Shown here in pieces: positions 27,433 to 35,657 of a DNA stretch of 37,772 nt. The position numbers and the translations under genes are program-made. This stretch comes from Flexithrix dorotheae DSM 6795 (GTDB lineage: Bacteria; Bacteroidota; Bacteroidia; Cytophagales; Flammeovirgaceae): the NCBI RefSeq assembly GCF_000379765.1, contig NZ_KB903466.1, positions 1 through 37,772 on the forward strand, in the 5' to 3' direction. Numbering within the stretch: position 1 is the first letter of the stretch; every line of letters begins with the position of its first letter. The notes beneath the pieces were generated by a model. The model saw only the letters and a program-made list of their open reading frames with translations, had not been told where the DNA came from and did not search any database.

Positions 27433-28528
27433 AGTGGTAAGGGATTTCTTTCTTACATTTTTTCCAAAAAGCAAAAAAGGACGGGAAATATCCTTTTACC
27501 TCAAACATCCAGTCTCGTGAGTCTTCAATGCCATTATAATGTTTGTTTAGCGGATGTTCTTTAAAGAAAATTTTATCAAGTTGGAACGCTGATTTTAGTT
27601 CATCGAATTCACCTGTAAAAATTTGAATATCCGTAATATTTTTCGCAAGATTGATCATGAAATCCAATGATTTTTTAGCAATTGGATATTGATCGAAATG
27701 GCTGGGTTCCAGAAGCAAAATCCTGTTAGTATCCATTTCGGTTCTCCAATTTGGATCCAGGTTGTAAAAATTGTAAATGCATGTAGGCTTATGTTCATCT
27801 ATCGAAATTGGCGGAGCTTGAATTAAGTTAGTTTCTAATTGAGGTATTGATAGCTTAGCAAGTGCTCCAGGAATTTCCATTTGATTAAAAGTATCATAGG
27901 CAACATCCAGAAAAGTACCGTTCTGATCGGAATAGAAAAACTTGTTGATATTTTCTTGATTGGCAAAATACTTTTTATTGCTGTTTGCTCCGGCTACCCA
28001 CTGCCAACTTAGGGCATTACTCGCCCAATCGGCATCCAATAAGTGGAAATACATCCATTTTGCCGGAATCAACCAATGACTTTTTCCCAGATTGCATGCC
28101 AGGGAAGCCACATACATTCGCATATGATTGTGCATATAGCCAGTCTGGTAAAATTCACGGATGGCCTGATCCACGGCCCTGATTCCCGTTTGACTGGTAA
28201 TCAGATTTTCAGGCATTTTATAATTTTCAACTTCAGGCTGTTCTCTTTTTAAATCTTCATTTATGCCTTCACCTTTAGCTATCCAGATTTGTTGCCAATA
28301 ATCCCTCCAGGCTAATTCCTGAATCAGTTTAATGGAATTGTAAGGATTAAAACCCCGGTCGAGAATTGATTTGTAGACCAATTTCGTTGAAATCACTCCT
28401 CTGGAAATGTAGGGGGATAATCTTGTAACCGCACCATCCACATAATTTCGGGTTGATCCATAATCAATAGGTTGAATTGAATTCATTTGCTGAATGATGG
28501 AAGCATAGTCGGTCACGAATTCTTTCAT
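27419..28528 (-). CDS. short photolyase-like FAD-binding protein with C-terminal alpha/beta domain
   Basis: A 369-residue protein that begins directly with the photolyase FAD-binding helical domain: [13 protein letters not shown] (35-47), [14 protein letters not shown] (69-82), [13 protein letters not shown] (131-143) and [10 protein letters not shown] (174-183). There is no N-terminal antenna domain. After a linker (about 215-250) comes an alpha/beta region (about 250-360) with [20 protein letters not shown] (269-288) that resembles the antenna domain of the CryPro-type protein at the other end of the operon ([18 protein letters not shown]). This suggests swapped domain order. The ATG at 28528 overlaps the preceding TGA as ATGA. 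The WQW motif is intact, so flavin photoreduction or repair is possible. Function unproven. Confidence 0.87.
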   Translation of the reverse strand: MKEFVTDYASIIQQMNSIQPIDYGSTRNYVDGAVTRLSPYISRGVISTKLVYKSILDRGFNPYNSIKLIQELAWRDYWQQIWIAKGEGINEDLKREQPEVENYKMPENLITSQTGIRAVDQAIREFYQTGYMHNHMRMYVASLACNLGKSHWLIPAKWMYFHLLDADWASNALSWQWVAGANSNKKYFANQENINKFFYSDQNGTFLDVAYDTFNQMEIPGALAKLSIPQLETNLIQAPPISIDEHKPTCIYNFYNLDPNWRTEMDTNRILLLEPSHFDQYPIAKKSLDFMINLAKNITDIQIFTGEFDELKSAFQLDKIFFKEHPLNKHYNGIEDSRDWMFEVKGYFPSFFAFWKKCKKEIPYHYEAH

Positions 28529-28809
28529 CTTTTGGAAATTTTATTGTAACTGATTTGTTTTTGTCTGGAACATTTAAATCTGGTTATGGATGGATTTCTT
28601 TTTTCCAAATGCTTTTGGCTGCCACCGCTGTTTACACGTTTCCGCCATCTTTTAAAGCTCTTGGGATGGAGGGCTCCTCTCATCAATTTAATAACCAGTT
28701 TCTCTGTGTAACCAAATTGATACTCAATAGCTTCAAAGGGAGTTTTATCTTCCCAGGCCATTTGAATTATTCTATCATGATCTTCAGTTGTCATACCTGA
28801 TAAACTCAT
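28525..28809 (-). CDS. TIGR03643/DUF2805 family small protein
   Basis: A 94-residue basic protein, first gene of the photolyase operon. Residues 6-58 match the TIGR03643 (DUF2805) pattern: DRIIQMAWEDKTPFEAIEYQ (12-31), then FGYTEKLVIKLMR and PKSFKRWRKRV. The spacing of helices resembles a small helix-turn-helix, and a Lys/Arg-rich tail follows, so nucleic acid binding is plausible but unproven. The family is often encoded next to cryptochromes and photolyases in Bacteroidota and Proteobacteria. The ATG at 28809 gives MSLSGM; an ATG at 28794 is also possible. Its TGA overlaps the next ATG. It is divergent from the acetyltransferase gene. Confidence 0.87.
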   Translation of the reverse strand: MSLSGMTTEDHDRIIQMAWEDKTPFEAIEYQFGYTEKLVIKLMRGALHPKSFKRWRKRVNSGGSQKHLEKRNPSITRFKCSRQKQISYNKISKR

Positions 28810-29027
28810 GAGGAAAGGAATAGTTTAAACTTCTTCGAGTATCATTATCCTCTGTAAAGGATGTGGTTTGTCATAGGAAACAAGCATCAAATTCAATTAA
28901 GTTAGACGGGATCGAATAGTAAATTTTTTAGGCTAAAAAAACCTGTTCCTAAAAAAATGGAGAGCCTACTGACATAAGGCTGTCACAACTGCCCATATTT
29001 TTGAATGAATTTAAATGCGAAAATACC

Positions 29028-29798
29028 ATGGAAAACATCATCACTCTCCACCAAAACAATATTGATCAGGAACATATTTGTTGTGCCATCTCCGATAAAA
29101 AATGTAAGGATAGTTATGAAATGAAAAAGGACTGGTTAAAAAAGGAATTGGAGAACGGATATGTTTTTCGCAGGCTTGATGCCCGAGCAAAGGTATTTAT
29201 TGAATATGGCCCTGCAGAAAATGGCTGGGTACCTGTTGAAGCACCCAAATATTTATTAATTAACTGTTTTTGGGTATCGGGGAAATATAAGGGAAAAGGA
29301 TATGGAAAAGAATTACTCAATTTGGCCATGATGGATGCAAAAACTAAGGGGCTGGCGGGTTTGGTTACTGTAGTTGGAACTAAAAAATTCCATTTTATGA
29401 GTGATACCAAATGGCTGATCAGGCAGGGATTTGAAACTTGTGAAACACTGCCATCAGGATTTAGTTTGTTAGCAAAAAAAAATAAAACAGAGGAAGTTAC
29501 ACCCAAATTTAAAGATTCAGTAAGAAATACTGAGCAGGTGAATCAAAAGGGAATAGTTGTTTATTATTCGAACAGATGCCCATTCTCGGAATTCCATGTA
29601 AGAAATTCGCTGATTGAAACAGCTGAAAAACGGAATTTGCCTTTGGAAATAATTAAACTGGAAACCAAGGAACAAGCTCAGTCTGCTCCAACTCCTGCTA
29701 CAATTTTCAGTTTATTTTATGAGGGTAAATTCATAACCACGGATATAAGCATTTGTATGGACAGCAGATTTGATAAAGTTTTGGAAAAAAGCAGGTAA
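29028..29798 (+). CDS. GNAT acetyltransferase with YoaP-like C-terminal domain
   Basis: A 256-residue cytoplasmic protein. Residues about 2-150 are a GNAT N-acetyltransferase domain with the acetyl-CoA loop GKYKGKGYGKELL (85-97), and about 165-245 a YoaP-like, thioredoxin-fold-like domain around VVYYSNRCPFSEFHV (177-191) with Cys184. Many cysteines (18, 19, 26, 80, 138, 184, 243) suggest thiol or metal chemistry. I chose the ATG at 29028, since family members start MENII; the frame extends to a TTG at 29001. TATTTTTG at 28996-29003 fits the Bacteroidota -7 consensus TAnnTTTG, but no matching -33 was found. It is divergent from the photolyase operon by about 220 bases. The acetyl acceptor is unknown. 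Confidence 0.88.
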   Translation: MENIITLHQNNIDQEHICCAISDKKCKDSYEMKKDWLKKELENGYVFRRLDARAKVFIEYGPAENGWVPVEAPKYLLINCFWVSGKYKGKGYGKELLNLAMMDAKTKGLAGLVTVVGTKKFHFMSDTKWLIRQGFETCETLPSGFSLLAKKNKTEEVTPKFKDSVRNTEQVNQKGIVVYYSNRCPFSEFHVRNSLIETAEKRNLPLEIIKLETKEQAQSAPTPATIFSLFYEGKFITTDISICMDSRFDKVLEKSR

Positions 29799-29813
29799 AT
29801 AATCTTGCTGAAT

Positions 29814-30053
29814 TTAAGTATTCCTGTTGGATTGATCCTGAATTTCATCTAACCCTCTCATAAAAATGGTAATTAAAATAATAAGGCTGGATGACAGCAC
29901 CTCCATTAAAAACAAACAATCGTAATAGAGGGATAGGGAAAACCAAACGGTTAATAAGGATATAACGATGATATTCACCCACAAGGCTTCTAAGCCCCTT
30001 TTTTCTGTTTTTTTAACATCAATCCCCACTTTATTTCTGCTAAATTGATTCAT
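29814..30053 (-). CDS. small two-helix membrane protein
   Basis: A 79-residue protein with the ATG at 30053; the frame extends to a TTG at 30080. A basic N terminus (about 1-24) is followed by two hydrophobic helices at about 26-45 and 49-66, then a short polar tail. There is no recognisable family. It converges with the acetyltransferase gene, with only 15 bases between the stops, which supports its being real. Probably an inner-membrane protein of unknown role. Confidence 0.6.
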   Translation of the reverse strand: MNQFSRNKVGIDVKKTEKRGLEALWVNIIVISLLTVWFSLSLYYDCLFLMEVLSSSLIILITIFMRGLDEIQDQSNRNT

Positions 30054-30325
30054 AATACTAGGTTTGTTGAGACAATTCAATCAAAAGTAAAGCATTGAAT
30101 TCATTTATTATTATTTATATTTTATATAGATTACATAAGTTATTTTTATGGTTTATGAAAAGTTTGCTAGGTGAGTTCATTACAGCAAGTATGTTTAAAC
30201 ATTTACTGGTTATTTGTGGGAAAGGATAGAAACTGACACTTTAACTTTTATAAACATAATAAAGTTAATTGGGTATCCCGATAAGTATAGGCTTACGTTT
30301 TTCAGGGGAATTATCGCAAAAAATT

Positions 30326-31954
30326 ATGAAAAACTTACTCCCATACCAAATATTAAAAAAATCAGCATTAAAACATTTTCAGCAAAAGGTTTCGGATCAG
30401 GAAATGATGATTTCCAAATGCACTTCATTTATAAAAGAAGTAGAAAATGGGAATTTAGATACGAATTTAATTGATCATACGGAGGATAAGACAAATCCAT
30501 TGGCCATGGCCCTGTTAAGTATGAGAGATAAAATGAAACTGATAAATGAAGAAGAACAAAAGAGGAATTGGGTGACGCAGGGTTTAGCACAATTTGCAGA
30601 AATCCTGAGGATACAAAATGAGGAGATCCAGGAAGTAGCGGACAAGATATTAAGTAGTCTGGTTAAATATTTAAATGCAAATCAGGGAGCTATATTTATT
30701 TTGAATGATGATGACAGTCAAAATAAATTTCTGGAACTTATTGGCTGTTATGCCTACAATAAGAAAAAATACCTGAATAAAAGCATTGGACTGGGTGAAG
30801 GATTGGTTGGTCAGGCATTTTTGGAAAAAGAAACGGTTTATCTTACTGAAGTTCCTGAGGATTATGTAACCATCACTTCTGGTCTGGGGGAGGCATTACC
30901 CAAAAACATTCTGATTGTTCCTTTAAAAATAAATGAGACGGTTTATGGGGTGTTAGAAATTGCGTCTTTTTCATTAATTGAGCCATATCAATTAGAGTTT
31001 CTGGAAAAATTATCTGAAAGTATTGCCTCTACTTTTTCCAATACAAAAGTTACTCAACGCACTAAAATATTATTGGATGAGACTCAACAACAAGCAGAAG
31101 AATTAAGGGCTCAGGAGGAAGAAATGAGGCAGAATCTGGAAGAAATGCAAAGCACGCAGGAGGAACTCTCTAGAAAAAATAAAGAGATTGAAAAATCTTC
31201 AGCGGAATCCAAAAGCATTTTAAATGGAATAAATGCCACCATGGCTACCATAGAATTTACGCCTGAAGGTAATATTATTTCGGCAAATGAAAATTTCCTG
31301 AATACTGTTAAATTTTCTTTACATGAAATTCAAGGAAAACATCATCAAATTTTTGTTCCTCAGGAAATCCTGGAATCAAGGGAATATCAATCATTTTGGC
31401 AGAAACTGGCGTCTGGAACCCCCACAACAGGAGTGTTTAAGAGAATAAATTCTGAAGGAGAAATGATATGGTTAAATGCCATTTATAATCCGATTTTTGA
31501 TGCAGAAGGAAAGGTAACTAAAGTGGTAAAATTTGCTACAGATGTTACGCATCAACAAAAATTAAAAGCCGAAAATGAGGGGATAATTCAGGGGATCAAC
31601 GCTACCATGGCTACCATAGAGTTTACGCCTGAAGGCAATATTATTTCGGCAAATGAGAACTTCCTCAATACGGTAAAATTTTCTTTACAGGAAATTCAGG
31701 GGAAACATCATCAAATTTTTGTTCCTCAGGAAATTTTAGAATCTAAGGAATATCAATCATTTTGGCAGCAATTGGCTGCCGGAACACCAACATCCGGAGT
31801 ATTTAAAAGGAAAAATTCAGAAGGACAATATATATGGCTAAATGCTATTTATAATCCAATATTTGATGCAGATGGAAAGGTAATGAAGGTAGTAAAACTG
31901 GCAACTGATGTTACAAGGCAAACTGAGTTACAACCTGAGAGTTTACTTGGATAA
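30326..31954 (+). CDS. soluble HAMP-remnant/GAF/tandem-PAS sensor protein without output domain
   Basis: A 542-residue protein with the ATG at 30326; the frame extends to a TTG at 30269. Residues about 25-85 look like the end of a HAMP linker (FIKEVENGNLDTNL, then ALLSMRDKMKLI). About 85-250 is a GAF domain with EILRIQNEEI and GLGEGLVGQAFLEKETVYL. About 250-298 is a Gln/Glu-rich coiled coil. Then come two PAS domains, about 299-420 and 421-540, close to the type found in bacterial chemoreceptors and BdlA (IQGKHHQIFVPQEIL; YNPIFDAxGKV; ATDVT). The two are almost identical with a 122-codon period. There is no transmembrane segment, kinase, cyclase or receptor signalling domain. It is probably a redox or small-ligand sensor acting through protein contact, or the shortened survivor of a membrane receptor. 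Confidence 0.85.
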   Translation: MKNLLPYQILKKSALKHFQQKVSDQEMMISKCTSFIKEVENGNLDTNLIDHTEDKTNPLAMALLSMRDKMKLINEEEQKRNWVTQGLAQFAEILRIQNEEIQEVADKILSSLVKYLNANQGAIFILNDDDSQNKFLELIGCYAYNKKKYLNKSIGLGEGLVGQAFLEKETVYLTEVPEDYVTITSGLGEALPKNILIVPLKINETVYGVLEIASFSLIEPYQLEFLEKLSESIASTFSNTKVTQRTKILLDETQQQAEELRAQEEEMRQNLEEMQSTQEELSRKNKEIEKSSAESKSILNGINATMATIEFTPEGNIISANENFLNTVKFSLHEIQGKHHQIFVPQEILESREYQSFWQKLASGTPTTGVFKRINSEGEMIWLNAIYNPIFDAEGKVTKVVKFATDVTHQQKLKAENEGIIQGINATMATIEFTPEGNIISANENFLNTVKFSLQEIQGKHHQIFVPQEILESKEYQSFWQQLAAGTPTSGVFKRKNSEGQYIWLNAIYNPIFDADGKVMKVVKLATDVTRQTELQPESLLG

Positions 31955-32399
31955 TATAGCTTTTAAATAAAAATTGAGGTGGTAAATTATTGCGCTTCAA
32001 TTAACCTGATGTATCAAAGTAAAATAAAAAAATAGCAAATCAATAATTCCAACTGCAAGTAGGATAAAACTTATTGCAACAATTGGGGCAAACGATGATT
32101 GGTGAGCTGTCCCTATTTTTTGTGGACAGCTCATCTCCAAAATATAGAATCATTTTTCCTTTTCCTGTGTATTCAATTTGATTTCTGGAGTAAATGGGTA
32201 GTGGTAAAATTTACAGGTTCATTGCGCTAAAAATAGGTCGCGCTCTTTAACCGCCTTATTTGTTCCAGAATAGATTTTACATTAAAAATAGGATGATCAT
32301 CGCCAGGATAATGTTAATACCTTTCAGTAATTTTCAATTTTCAGGAAAGAGAAACTCAAAAACACTGAGGTACCTAAAAAGATGAAGCTAAAAATTAAT
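31955..32399. other. non-coding interval with one perfect stem-loop
   Basis: These 445 bases show stops in all frames and no recognisable gene. They contain the hairpin at 32103-32133. The missing parts of a FecR gene (transmembrane and periplasmic domains) are not present here as far as I can read, which matters for the short gene at 32400-32642. Confidence 0.6.
32103..32133. repeat. 10-bp perfect inverted repeat
   Basis: TGAGCTGTCC (32103-32112) and GGACAGCTCA (32124-32133) pair perfectly around an 11-base T-rich loop. No T tract follows on either strand. The GC content of the stem is high for the region. It may be a factor-independent transcript end for the PAS gene (stop at 31952-31954) or a protein binding palindrome. 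Confidence 0.55.
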
Positions 32400-32642
32400 T
32401 TAAAGCATTTTTAGAATAGATTTTATTTTCTGGGTATCCTGATTTTTTTCAAGGATTGACGGTTTTTGGGGCACAAACTTTAAATTTTTTAGCAATTGAG
32501 CGGCTTCCATAAAATCGTTTAATTTTTCAGGATATTCAAGTAGAAAATTAATCCACAGTCCTTTCTTTTGGGAATGAAAAATAAAATTCTGGAATCCTTC
32601 ATCTGTAAGAAAATCTTCGGTATTGAAATTTGCATATTTCAT
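32400..32642 (-). CDS. stand-alone FecR-type N-terminal domain (short anti-sigma-like protein)
   Basis: An 80-residue protein with the ATG at 32642; the frame extends to a TTG at 32651. It begins MKYANFNTEDFLTDEGFQNF, parallel to the start of the FecR protein encoded at 21512-22516 (MNYLEYQTEDFLSDEFF), and continues with LWINFLLEYPEKLNDFMEAA against FWEKWLQNHPEKSREINLAR. It stops just where the full-length protein reaches its membrane helix. It could be a cytosolic sigma-binding module or the remnant of a truncated fecR. Only 25 bases separate it from the secreted protein upstream, and they are probably co-transcribed. Confidence 0.65.
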   Translation of the reverse strand: MKYANFNTEDFLTDEGFQNFIFHSQKKGLWINFLLEYPEKLNDFMEAAQLLKNLKFVPQKPSILEKNQDTQKIKSILKML

Positions 32643-32667
32643 AATTCTCAAATAATTAACAATTGAT

Positions 32668-33249
32668 TTATTCTTTTAAAATTTGTCCATTTGAGCTAAA
32701 AGAATAGTGGGTTTGCTTAATTTCACTTTTTAATAATCCGACTATGTTGTTTTCCTCATCCAGTTCATATCTGAACATACTGTCGATAACGGTCATTTTA
32801 CAATGGTTTTCAATGATAAAGGTAGATGAAGAGTAGAGGTCATTTTCGCGACCACAATTCTTGGTCAATAGATTTAGTTTGGCCATAGGTTTTCCATCCC
32901 ATGAATAGGTTTGGACAACGGGAAAAATATCATTGGAGGGATAGGTATAAATAATACCATATGTATTCTGATTAATTTTAATTTTCCCAAGAATATTTGC
33001 GCTATTAGGCTTGTATTTCAAAATGTATTCATTTTTTATATCAATGCAGGGATGGGAAACATCATCATTGCAGTGCATTTTGAATGGCAGATTCAGATTT
33101 GGTAATAAACCACAATACTTTTCGAAATCAGAATTATTGGTTTGTGTCCCTGATAAGGGATCTTTAATTCCTTTTGGCGGGTCAAAAAATAAGTTTCCAA
33201 ATGCCAAAGTACTGAAAAAAATGAATATGTATATCACAAGTTTTCCCAT
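32668..33249 (-). CDS. secreted cysteine-containing protein of unknown function
   Basis: A 193-residue protein with an N-terminal signal peptide (1-18, ending TLAFG). The mature part has five cysteines (46, 60, 68, 132, 150), which could form disulfides in the periplasm, and alternating beta-strand-like segments such as NTYGIIYTYPS and HYSFSSNGQIL. I recognise no family. It is transcribed with the short FecR-like gene downstream. The start ATG at 33249 is well placed for the signal peptide. A palindrome overlapping a possible -7 element lies about 120-140 bases upstream. Confidence 0.7.
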   Translation of the reverse strand: MGKLVIYIFIFFSTLAFGNLFFDPPKGIKDPLSGTQTNNSDFEKYCGLLPNLNLPFKMHCNDDVSHPCIDIKNEYILKYKPNSANILGKIKINQNTYGIIYTYPSNDIFPVVQTYSWDGKPMAKLNLLTKNCGRENDLYSSSTFIIENHCKMTVIDSMFRYELDEENNIVGLLKSEIKQTHYSFSSNGQILKE

Positions 33250-33368
33250 GTGGCCAGCCGTAATTTTTGTTTAAATCCTCTTTTCTTGTTGGTATCAATC
33301 AAAAAAATGTAAATTTTCTTAATTGCATTTCACCTACAGTTTTTTGTATTTTCTATTTGACCCTACCA

Positions 33369-33389
33369 GTTTGTATGAATACAAACCTA
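33369..33389 (-). promoter_or_regulatory. palindrome overlapping a possible -7 promoter element
   Basis: GTTTGTA (33369-33375) and TACAAAC (33380-33386) form an 18-base palindrome. On the minus strand TAGGTTTG (33389-33382) fits the Bacteroidota -7 consensus TAnnTTTG for the gene starting at 33249. No convincing -33 TTG was found at the usual distance, so the promoter call is weak. Confidence 0.3.
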
Positions 33390-33448
33390 TTTGTGACTAT
33401 GACATTAGGAGAGTCTTAATTTTCCTGATTAGCAGGGATTTATAAAAA

Positions 33449-35527
33449 TTATTTCGGATAACTTAAGCCTTCATCAAATTTGAATAAAGCATAGCCATCA
33501 TCTTCCTGATAACCAGGTACATCAGCTAAGTTATTTTCAACTGCTTCTCCTGAAACTGGAATGGAAAACGGCATTTTACCCGTTGGATTAAACTTTCCCG
33601 AAAGCACATCCAGTAAAGCATCGCTGGTAGTACCAAAGGTGGCCAAAACAGTATTTAAGTTATCGTTATCAATTTCATTAATAACCCATGGGTTGCTAAA
33701 ATTTATAACTGTGACTGTTGGTTTCTGGTCCTTAATTTTATTGACATATGCTACATCAATATTATTTTTTGACAATTCATTAAATATTTTTTCACCATTT
33801 GAGCCAAACAATCCTCCGGTATGAGGAATTAACCAAAGGATAACCAAATCAGCTTCTTCGGGGGAGTCCACAAATTCCATATCCCAGTGATTCGTTTCCG
33901 GATTAATCACCACATGTGGGTTATCTGTATCTCCCCGCTCTACAATGTATTTTTCAAAATACACTTTTGTTTTTGGCTTCAATGGAAGTAGGGAATCTTC
34001 ATTTCTTAATAGAACAATAGATTTTCTAAAGGCCAAATTCCCTCGCTCCTGAAATTTTTCATTCCCTACAACGGTACTTGCAACCTGTTCATCTACATAA
34101 GGATTTTCAAAAAGTCCCAGTTCAAATTTTTCTTTTAGTAAGCGAGTTACAGATTCATCTATGCGGCTTTCTGAGACAAGTCCTTCCTGTACAGCTGCCA
34201 GGAGAAAAGTTGGATCTGCTACACCTGAAAAGAGGTCTACTCCAGCTTCGATAGCTTTTTGATAACGTTCTGAAATGGAAAGATTTTCAACACCCCAGGG
34301 CATCATAAAAATAGGTCCGGTATCTGAATTTACAATCCCTTTATAACCTAGTTTTCCCCGAAGTAAATCCGTGATTACACCCTTATTATAGGCAAACCCC
34401 ACCTCATCATATGCTGTATTGACGGGCACAGCGTAATAAGGCATCATTGCAGAAGTACCAGCCTCAATGGCTGCTTGAAAAGGTTTCAGATGATACTCCA
34501 TCATTTTACCAGGATATTCCTGATCTTTCCCCCAGTCAAAATGTGCATCCTGCCCTTCTTTCTGAGGTCCACCTCCAGGAAAATGTTTAGTGGTGAGTGC
34601 CACAGAACCCGATCCTAACTTTTCTCCCTGAAATCCCAAAACAATTTCCCGAATCATATTGGCAGATAAATCTGCATCTTCACCAAAAGTACCTTCAGTT
34701 CGTCCCCACCTGGGTTCTGTAGCCAAATCTGCCATATACATATATCCTTTTCGGATTCCCGCGGCTACCCATTCTTGAGCAGCAGTTTCTGCAAATTCAC
34801 GTGTCAAATCAAAATCCCGCATGGCAGCCAGTCCTAGTTCACCCGGCCATTTTGTAAACGTTGTTTCTCCTAGTCCGATTCCTGTTGATTGGTCTATACT
34901 CACATGATTACGGGGATTAGAAGCAATAATAACCGGAATACCCAAACGTGAAGATTCAGCGACTGCCTGTACCTTGTTGGCCCAGTCTGCAATTGTTGTT
35001 GCCTTAGTATTTGCGCGTAAAATAAAATGCCGGAGATGTCTTTCCAGTATTCCCTTTGTAGTCCCGGAAACACCCATCATAGGTACAGGAAGAGGTTTTC
35101 TTGTGAAAAAGTTTGTCTCACGGATATCATCCTTTTCATATAAATCGCTGGTAACTTTTCTATTTCTATTAAAAGGACTGGTATTTTCATCTTCTGAATC
35201 ACTTCCCATGTTAATTGTACTTATCAGCATAAAGCCAACTTTTTCTTCCACAGACATTTGGGAAAGTAAATTGGCAACCCTTTCATCTGTTGACAAACGC
35301 CAATCTTCATAAATATCCAGTTTGCCATTCTTGTTCATATCTTTAAACTGATAATTATCTTCCTTCAAAAGTTCTATAGATCGAACACCTAATTCCGGTT
35401 GGATAAAAAGCTTTTCTTTCGTGCATGATGAAAGAAAAATGATCAGGAAAAATAGAAAAGTGCAGGCTTTTGAAAATCCCTTTTTTACAGCATTTTGAAA
35501 AACAATTTTATTGGTTAAACTATTCAT
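33449..35527 (-). CDS. GH3 family beta-glycosidase lipoprotein
   Basis: A 692-residue secreted exo-glycosidase of family GH3, probably beta-glucosidase-like. The lipoprotein signal ends LSSC (C35). An EF-hand-like calcium loop DMNKNGKLDIYED (63-75) follows. The GH3 N-terminal barrel is about 82-440, with KHFPGGGPQKEG (314-325) and the expected nucleophile D402 in GIVNSDTGP. The C-terminal alpha/beta sandwich is about 480-690 (SIVLLRNEDSLLPL, LADVPGYQEDDGYALFKFDEGLSYP). An AraC regulator lies upstream in the same orientation, 130 bases away, and may control it. Exact substrate, including a glucosidase versus xylosidase choice, cannot be read from sequence. Confidence 0.93.
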   Translation of the reverse strand: MNSLTNKIVFQNAVKKGFSKACTFLFFLIIFLSSCTKEKLFIQPELGVRSIELLKEDNYQFKDMNKNGKLDIYEDWRLSTDERVANLLSQMSVEEKVGFMLISTINMGSDSEDENTSPFNRNRKVTSDLYEKDDIRETNFFTRKPLPVPMMGVSGTTKGILERHLRHFILRANTKATTIADWANKVQAVAESSRLGIPVIIASNPRNHVSIDQSTGIGLGETTFTKWPGELGLAAMRDFDLTREFAETAAQEWVAAGIRKGYMYMADLATEPRWGRTEGTFGEDADLSANMIREIVLGFQGEKLGSGSVALTTKHFPGGGPQKEGQDAHFDWGKDQEYPGKMMEYHLKPFQAAIEAGTSAMMPYYAVPVNTAYDEVGFAYNKGVITDLLRGKLGYKGIVNSDTGPIFMMPWGVENLSISERYQKAIEAGVDLFSGVADPTFLLAAVQEGLVSESRIDESVTRLLKEKFELGLFENPYVDEQVASTVVGNEKFQERGNLAFRKSIVLLRNEDSLLPLKPKTKVYFEKYIVERGDTDNPHVVINPETNHWDMEFVDSPEEADLVILWLIPHTGGLFGSNGEKIFNELSKNNIDVAYVNKIKDQKPTVTVINFSNPWVINEIDNDNLNTVLATFGTTSDALLDVLSGKFNPTGKMPFSIPVSGEAVENNLADVPGYQEDDGYALFKFDEGLSYPK

Positions 35528-35657
35528 GCTTTGGATAAAGTTTATTTAATGCAATTAGGTGAAAAATATAGCAGACTCAGATTATTAGGTCGTGTGAGTG
35601 CTTGCTGCTATTATTTTCAAAAGTACCTGATTGATTATTATGAGGGGTACCAACCGA

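Noticed and set aside
27433-27474. 14-residue N-terminal extension of the cryptochrome
   Set aside because: It lies inside the preceding gene, and the family N terminus ([14 protein letters not shown]) begins at 27432.
30214-30474. 86-codon forward ORF overlapping the start of the PAS sensor gene
   Set aside because: It is in a different frame from the GAF-PAS gene, has no domain pattern, and the overlapping frame is clearly coding.
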